DNA of 25,634 nucleotides from DASXBA01 sp046729895 (GTDB lineage Bacteria > Actinomycetota > Thermoleophilia > Solirubrobacterales > Thermoleophilaceae): the NCBI GenBank assembly GCA_046729895.1, contig JBKPHP010000131.1, forward strand, positions 1 through 25,634, in the 5' to 3' direction. The notes beneath the pieces were generated by a model. That model was not told the DNA's origin, did no database searches, and saw nothing but the letters and a program-made list of their open reading frames with translations. Positions 22,070 through 25,634 of the stretch are shown one piece after another. A program made the translations under genes and the position numbers. The first letter of the stretch is position 1. Each line of letters starts with the position of its first letter.

Positions 22070-23404
22070 GAGGCCGCGCCGAGCCAGGAGGTCACGAAGC
22101 TCGAGCAGCGCGGTGTAGGTGGGCAGCGCGTAGAGCGGCCCGCCGTCGAGGGCGGCAACCGCGGAGTCCAGCGAACGGCCGAGGTCACGCTCGACGGCCA
22201 GCTCGGCGTCGATGCCGGCGTACTTGAGGCGCAGCGCCATCTCCTCCGCGCGAGTGCCGGAGCAGGTGACACGTCGGACGCGGCCATCCAGCAGCTCGAA
22301 GTCCGCGTCCCAGATCCAGGAGACGTCCCGGCCGTCCGCGATGCCGTCGTTCAGCGCGAGCCAGAGGTCGAGGTGCCTGTCCTCGAGCGTCAGGGTGCGG
22401 AGCACCTCGTTTGCCCCGGCCGGGTTCTTCACCAGTAAGATCGATACCTCGCGACCCCCCACCGGGATGGTCTCCACCCGCCCGAAGGCGCCGCCGAACG
22501 CCTCGAGGGCCGCCTTCACGTCCGGGAGCGGCACGCCGAGCTCGAGGGCTGCGGCGGAAGCGGCGACGGCGTTGTAGACGTTGTAAAGGCCGGGCAGGGG
22601 CAGCCGTAACGCGACGTGGCCGCTCGGCGTGCTGAGCTCGACGCGCGACCCGGACATCCCGTCGAGTTGGACCCGGGTTGCGGCCACGCCTGGCTTCGGC
22701 CGGGAGCGGCCGCAGTTCGGGCACGCGTAGCGCCCCATGTGGCCCATGTAAACCGCCTCGTAAGCGTAGGCCGCGCCGCAGTTGCGGCAGTGCTTCGAGT
22801 CGGCGGCGTGCTGGAGCTCGGGCAGCGCCTGGGAGTCGTCGGAGACACCGAAGTAGGCGACGCCCTCGCGTTTCCGTCCAAGGTCCGCCACCAGCGGGTC
22901 GTCGGCGTTCAGCACGAAGCGTGCGCGGCCCTCCTCAGCCGCTACCAGGTCGGCCCAGCGGTCGGCCAGCAGCTCGAGCTCGCCGTATCGGTCGAGCTGG
23001 TCGCGGAACAGGTTGGACAGCAGGTAGAGGCGGGGGCCGATGGCGCGGGCGACCGCGGGAAGCCAGGCCTCGTCCACTTCGAACAGCCCGAGCTGCCCAC
23101 GGGTCCGTTGGGCGTCGAGCAGCGCGGTCGCCACGCCCCAGCTCATGTTCGAGCCGGCGCGGTTGTGGACGACGTCGCGCCCGGACCGCTCCAGGGCCGC
23201 CGCCAGCATGGCCGCGGTGGTGGTCTTGCCATTGGTTGCCGACACCAGGACGCTTCCCTCGTCGAGCTCGGGGGCCATGCGCTCGAGCGCGCCAGGTGAG
23301 AGTCGCAACAGCAGCCTCCCTGGCGCGGTGGTGCCGCCGCTGCGACCGAGGCGGCGGCTCGCGCCCCGGACGAGCCGGGCGAGCAGGCGGGCGAACCGGA
23401 ACAT
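22049..23404 (-). CDS. murT: Lipid II isoglutaminyl synthase, Mur-ligase subunit MurT
   Basis: A 451-residue Mur ligase-like protein that, with GatD, amidates D-glutamate of lipid II to D-isoglutamine. The ATP-binding loop is SATNGKTTT (about 55–63); the middle domain has FEVDEAW, LSNLFRDQLDRYGEL and NADDP. A MurT-specific zinc ribbon follows, with Cys206-x2-Cys209 and Cys228-x2-Cys231. The C-terminal DUF1727-type domain has LVKNPAGANEVLRTL and LALNDGIADGRDVSWIWD, the latter containing the catalytic Asp (about 353). The start may be the ATG at 23404 or the GTG at 23407 one codon upstream; both overlap the lipid kinase stop (GTGATG). The operon also includes an amidotransferase, a lipid kinase and a methyltransferase. 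Confidence 0.94.
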   Translation of the reverse strand: MFRFARLLARLVRGASRRLGRSGGTTAPGRLLLRLSPGALERMAPELDEGSVLVSATNGKTTTAAMLAAALERSGRDVVHNRAGSNMSWGVATALLDAQRTRGQLGLFEVDEAWLPAVARAIGPRLYLLSNLFRDQLDRYGELELLADRWADLVAAEEGRARFVLNADDPLVADLGRKREGVAYFGVSDDSQALPELQHAADSKHCRNCGAAYAYEAVYMGHMGRYACPNCGRSRPKPGVAATRVQLDGMSGSRVELSTPSGHVALRLPLPGLYNVYNAVAASAAALELGVPLPDVKAALEAFGGAFGRVETIPVGGREVSILLVKNPAGANEVLRTLTLEDRHLDLWLALNDGIADGRDVSWIWDADFELLDGRVRRVTCSGTRAEEMALRLKYAGIDAELAVERDLGRSLDSAVAALDGGPLYALPTYTALLELRDLLARRGLARRWSE

Positions 23405-24279
23405 CACGCAGGGACTATGACCCTGAGGCAGCGAGCGCGCACCCGCAGGGTTGCAGGGGTACGGCCGACCGGGTCGCCGTCGGCGTATATGTCGAAGGGA
23501 CGGTCGGAGTCCACGGTCACCTGCTCGCCGCGGTAGGTCGAGACGTGTGAGGACTCGATGTGTGTGCCGTTGAACACCCTCGGCAGGTCTCGCAGGAACC
23601 GGAGCTTCGAGGTCTCCGCGCCCGTGAGGACGTCGAGCCGACCGTCGTCGAGCTCCGCGTGGGGTGCGAGGTACATCCCGCCGCCATAGGCCTTGGAGTT
23701 GGCCACGGCCACGGACCAGCCGGTGACCACATGACGGTCGCCGTCAATGGTCACCGTGAACGTGGCCGGCTTCCATCCGACGACCGCCCGCAGTGCCGCG
23801 TACACATACACGAGGTTGCCCCGGATCAGCTTTGCCTCGTTGGCGATGCGGTTGGCATCGGAGTCGAACCCCAGGCTGGCGATGCCTATGAAGGGGGCGC
23901 CGTCGACTTCGCCGACATCCACGAGGCGCTCGACCCCCTGAACAGCTACCCGCGCCGCGGCGGCGGGTTTCCGGGGCAGCCCGAGGACGCGGGCGAAGTC
24001 GTTGCCGCGGCCACCCGGCAGGATGGCGAGCGCGGCGGGGCTGTCCCTCAGCGCCCCCGCGACCGGTCGTACGAAGCCGTCGCCACCGAGGGTCGCTACC
24101 GTCTCGCCCTCCTTCGCCGCGGCCGCCGCCTCCTGGGCCGCATGATCGAGCGCCGTTGTCTCGATCGTGCGGTAGCGGGCGCCAAGCCGCTCCAGCTCGG
24201 CGGTCACCTCGGGCAGCACCTTGAGCGGCTTGCCCCCCGCCGAAGCCGGGTTCACGAGCAGCGCGAAGCGCCGCGTCAC
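23404..24279 (-). CDS. Diacylglycerol kinase-family lipid kinase
   Basis: A 291-residue member of the DAGK catalytic-domain family (YegS/DgkB/BmrU type), which phosphorylates diacylglycerol or related lipids at the membrane surface. The family opening is LLVNPASAGGKPLKVLPEV; the nucleotide motif is TLGGDGFVRPVAGAL (about 63–77), where the usual GGDGT is GGDGF; and PGGRGNDFAR at 88–97 replaces PxGTxNDFAR. GIASLGFD, a C-terminal β-sandwich and a final ADGDPVG (family DGE) complete it. These substitutions sit close to the ATP site. The GTG at 24279 overlaps the upstream amidotransferase stop as GTGA. Recycling of envelope lipid is a reasonable role in this operon; the substrate is not known. Confidence 0.87.
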   Translation of the reverse strand: MTRRFALLVNPASAGGKPLKVLPEVTAELERLGARYRTIETTALDHAAQEAAAAAKEGETVATLGGDGFVRPVAGALRDSPAALAILPGGRGNDFARVLGLPRKPAAAARVAVQGVERLVDVGEVDGAPFIGIASLGFDSDANRIANEAKLIRGNLVYVYAALRAVVGWKPATFTVTIDGDRHVVTGWSVAVANSKAYGGGMYLAPHAELDDGRLDVLTGAETSKLRFLRDLPRVFNGTHIESSHVSTYRGEQVTVDSDRPFDIYADGDPVGRTPATLRVRARCLRVIVPA

Positions 24280-25094
24280 TCGTTTGGGGTGGCGGCCAGC
24301 CTGGCCGCCCGCTCCGCCGCGAAGGCCCCGCGCTCGGCGCCGCGCAGGTCCTTGCCCTCCTCGAACTTACGGATCCCGGCGCGAGCGACCAGCTCCGGTC
24401 CGAGCAGGCGCTCGGCGTGCGGCTCCTCGAGGTCGTCCGGGTCGAGCACGAGGAGGACATCCTGCTGGACCGTGTGCCAGGCCTCGTCGGTGACCTTCTC
24501 GGAGGCGACCATCAGCTGGCCGGGACGTGCCAGCCAGTGGAGCTCGAAGATTCCGAGCCTGTAGGCATACAGCCGCTCGCCGTCGGAGAAGAGGAAGTTG
24601 AGGCCGGAGAAGGGCGAGCGTTCCACCGCAGCCGTCATCGCAAGCCGCAGCGACTCGATCGGCTCGCCGGGATCGTAGTCGCGCATCAGGAAGTTGAAGA
24701 GCGCCTCCGAGTCCGTTTCTCCCGCGGGCTTGGCGACCCCGCGCTCGAGCAGCCGAGGCCATTCGAGCACCGTCCCGTTGTGGCCGAAGGAGTAGTTGCC
24801 GAGGCAGAAGGGGTGGGTATTGGCCAGGGTCAGGCCGCCCATCGTGGCGCGGCGCACGTGCACATTGAATATGCGTCCGCGGGTAAAGGTGGCCTTGCGG
24901 TAGTCGCCGTCCGCGTAAGCCGCCTCGGGGCAGCGGACGAGGCGCGGCTCCGAGCCGTCGCGCCGCTGGTAGACCGCCATGCCCCAGCCCGAGTCGTGCT
25001 CCTCGGACTGACGGATCATCGGATTCTCCGCCTCCAGCAGCTCGTGGCGGATGGAAGCCGGCTCGGCCGCTACGCACCCGAATACGCGGCACAT
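24276..25094 (-). CDS. Class II glutamine amidotransferase, first gene of the murT–gatD operon
   Basis: A 272-residue stand-alone Ntn-type glutaminase fold (YafJ/EgtC-like, GATase_4). Met1 is followed by the nucleophile Cys2 in MCRVFGCVA. The glutamine-site elements are intact: NVHVRRATMGG, NTHPF, FGHNGTV with the oxyanion HNG, and ETDSEALFNFL. The last 60 residues are charged and Ala-rich. Start ATG at 25094; no Shine-Dalgarno is present, and TAGACT lies 9 nt upstream. It overlaps the lipid kinase as GTGA, making it the head of a five-gene operon that also encodes GatD, a mechanistically unrelated glutaminase. It is a distant paralogue of the gene at 2967–3890. Its acceptor, if any, is unknown. 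Confidence 0.87.
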   Translation of the reverse strand: MCRVFGCVAAEPASIRHELLEAENPMIRQSEEHDSGWGMAVYQRRDGSEPRLVRCPEAAYADGDYRKATFTRGRIFNVHVRRATMGGLTLANTHPFCLGNYSFGHNGTVLEWPRLLERGVAKPAGETDSEALFNFLMRDYDPGEPIESLRLAMTAAVERSPFSGLNFLFSDGERLYAYRLGIFELHWLARPGQLMVASEKVTDEAWHTVQQDVLLVLDPDDLEEPHAERLLGPELVARAGIRKFEEGKDLRGAERGAFAAERAARLAATPNE

Positions 25095-25103
25095 CGCCCG
25101 AAC

Positions 25104-25109
25104 AGTCTA
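25104..25109 (-). promoter_or_regulatory. Candidate -10 for the murT–gatD operon
   Basis: Minus-strand TAGACT lies 9 nt before the ATG at 25094, with no ribosome site in between, in the 55-nt gap to a divergent gene. It is the only obvious promoter for the five overlapping genes that follow. Confidence 0.45.
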
Positions 25110-25149
25110 CGGGGGCGAATTCGAGCGGGAACGCGCTTCACGTGATGGC

Positions 25150-25614
25150 ATGCAAGAACCGAAGCGCATCTGGTGGGCCCGGCCGCACAAGCTGTGCGCG
25201 CTCGAGCGCCCGGGGGGCGGGGGACGCAGCCACCGCCCTGACCGCCGTCGGGGCGAGATCGAGTGGCTCCAGGACCGAGGTGTCAGGCTGGTGGTCTCGA
25301 CAATGCCCACGCGCCACAACCTGCCGGCGTACGAGCAGGCGGGCCTCGAGTGGCGCCACGTTCCGGTGAGATCCGCTGCCGAGGGCGCCGAGGCGCTCGA
25401 CGAGCTCCTGCGGCTGCTGCGGCGAGAGCTCCGGCGGCGCGGCGCCGTCGCCGTGCACGGCAACCGTCACACGGACTTCGTGGCTGCCGTTTGCGCCGCC
25501 CACCTGCACGAAACGGCGGGCGCAGACCCCGCGCAGGCGCTCGCCGCCGCGCGCGAGGCCGGGTTGGCCATGACGCCGGAGGCGTACGCCCTCCTGGGGG
25601 TGGACATGGCCTAG
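25150..25614 (+). CDS. Dual-specificity-phosphatase-fold protein lacking the catalytic Cys
   Basis: A 154-residue protein with the outline of a cysteine-based tyrosine/dual-specificity phosphatase: KLCALERPGGG, then a strand-helix with IEWLQDRGVRLVVSTMP, LEWRHVPV (family P-loop approach), a helix ELLRLLRRELRRRG, and AVAVHGNRHTDFVAAVCAAHL where active enzymes have VHCxxGxxRTG. The cysteine is Gly and the signature arginine is displaced, so catalysis is not expected; a binding or regulatory pseudophosphatase is more likely. The start is taken at the ATG at 25150, though no ribosome site or clear -10 supports it and the frame is open to 25051. It is divergent from the envelope operon by 55 nt. 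Family assignment rests on the overall pattern. Confidence 0.6.
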   Translation: MQEPKRIWWARPHKLCALERPGGGGRSHRPDRRRGEIEWLQDRGVRLVVSTMPTRHNLPAYEQAGLEWRHVPVRSAAEGAEALDELLRLLRRELRRRGAVAVHGNRHTDFVAAVCAAHLHETAGADPAQALAAAREAGLAMTPEAYALLGVDMA

Positions 25615-25634
25615 GCCTCTAACCCCGTAATACC

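Noticed and set aside
25138..25145. CACGTG palindrome before the phosphatase-like gene
   Set aside because: Six-base palindromes are common here; nothing ties this one to a promoter.
1..25634. The palindrome GGCCTAGGCC-like sequence near both window ends
   Set aside because: Both are Ala-stop codons followed by GGCC in GC-rich DNA; there are no longer shared flanks to suggest a repeat or attachment site.

Overview
The window is high-GC DNA from an actinobacterium-like, Gram-positive-type bacterium. The gene content and order recX–rny … miaB–miaA … dapF–dapL … hflX–dut, plus a MurT/GatD lipid II amidation pair and a tandem cyclic-nucleotide-binding protein, fit the class Thermoleophilia (Solirubrobacterales/Gaiellales) best. 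That placement is an inference from gene order and composition, not from a search. Nothing looks like a phage, plasmid, insertion sequence or CRISPR locus, and this reads as ordinary chromosome.

Layout. 1–2915: recX, then a roughly 290-nt structured leader and rny (RNase Y), then a small two-helix membrane protein. 2967–5711: a tightly overlapping three-gene unit of class II glutamine amidotransferase-like protein, double cNMP-binding-domain protein and two-domain GNAT acetyltransferase. 5743–7317 (minus): a secreted Asp-box (BNR) repeat protein. 7318–7893: a gene-poor stretch with two strong inverted repeats and a possible secreted mini-ORF. 7897–9794: a glycolipid-binding-fold protein and miaB. 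9791–10534 (minus): a FecB-type lipoprotein. 10590–13945: miaA and a penicillin-acylase-family Ntn hydrolase, ending in a hairpin. 14019–16729: dapF (with both catalytic cysteines replaced by serine), dapL and a DUF429 protein. 16726–17694 (minus), 17719–19472 (plus) and 19469–20455 (minus): two SDR paralogues flanking hflX–dut. 20588–25094 (minus): a five-gene overlapping operon of class II amidotransferase, diacylglycerol-kinase-type lipid kinase, murT, methyltransferase and gatD. 25150–25614: a phosphatase-fold protein without its catalytic cysteine.

How the genes work together. rny is RNA decay; miaB and miaA make the ms2i6A37 tRNA modification; hflX–dut is ribosome rescue and nucleotide sanitation; dapF–dapL is the aminotransferase route to diaminopimelate; and the 25–20.5 kb minus operon is probably cell-envelope work centred on amidation of lipid II D-glutamate.

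Two expression styles alternate. Genes at the head of a unit usually have a TAnnnT hexamer 6–9 nt before the start codon and no Shine-Dalgarno (leaderless type), while downstream genes begin in GTGA-type overlaps. The points most worth following are the Ser73/Ser217 DapF, the methyltransferase inserted between murT and gatD, the amidotransferase–cNMP–GNAT module, the hflX/SDR promoters that share two bases, and the structured rny leader.
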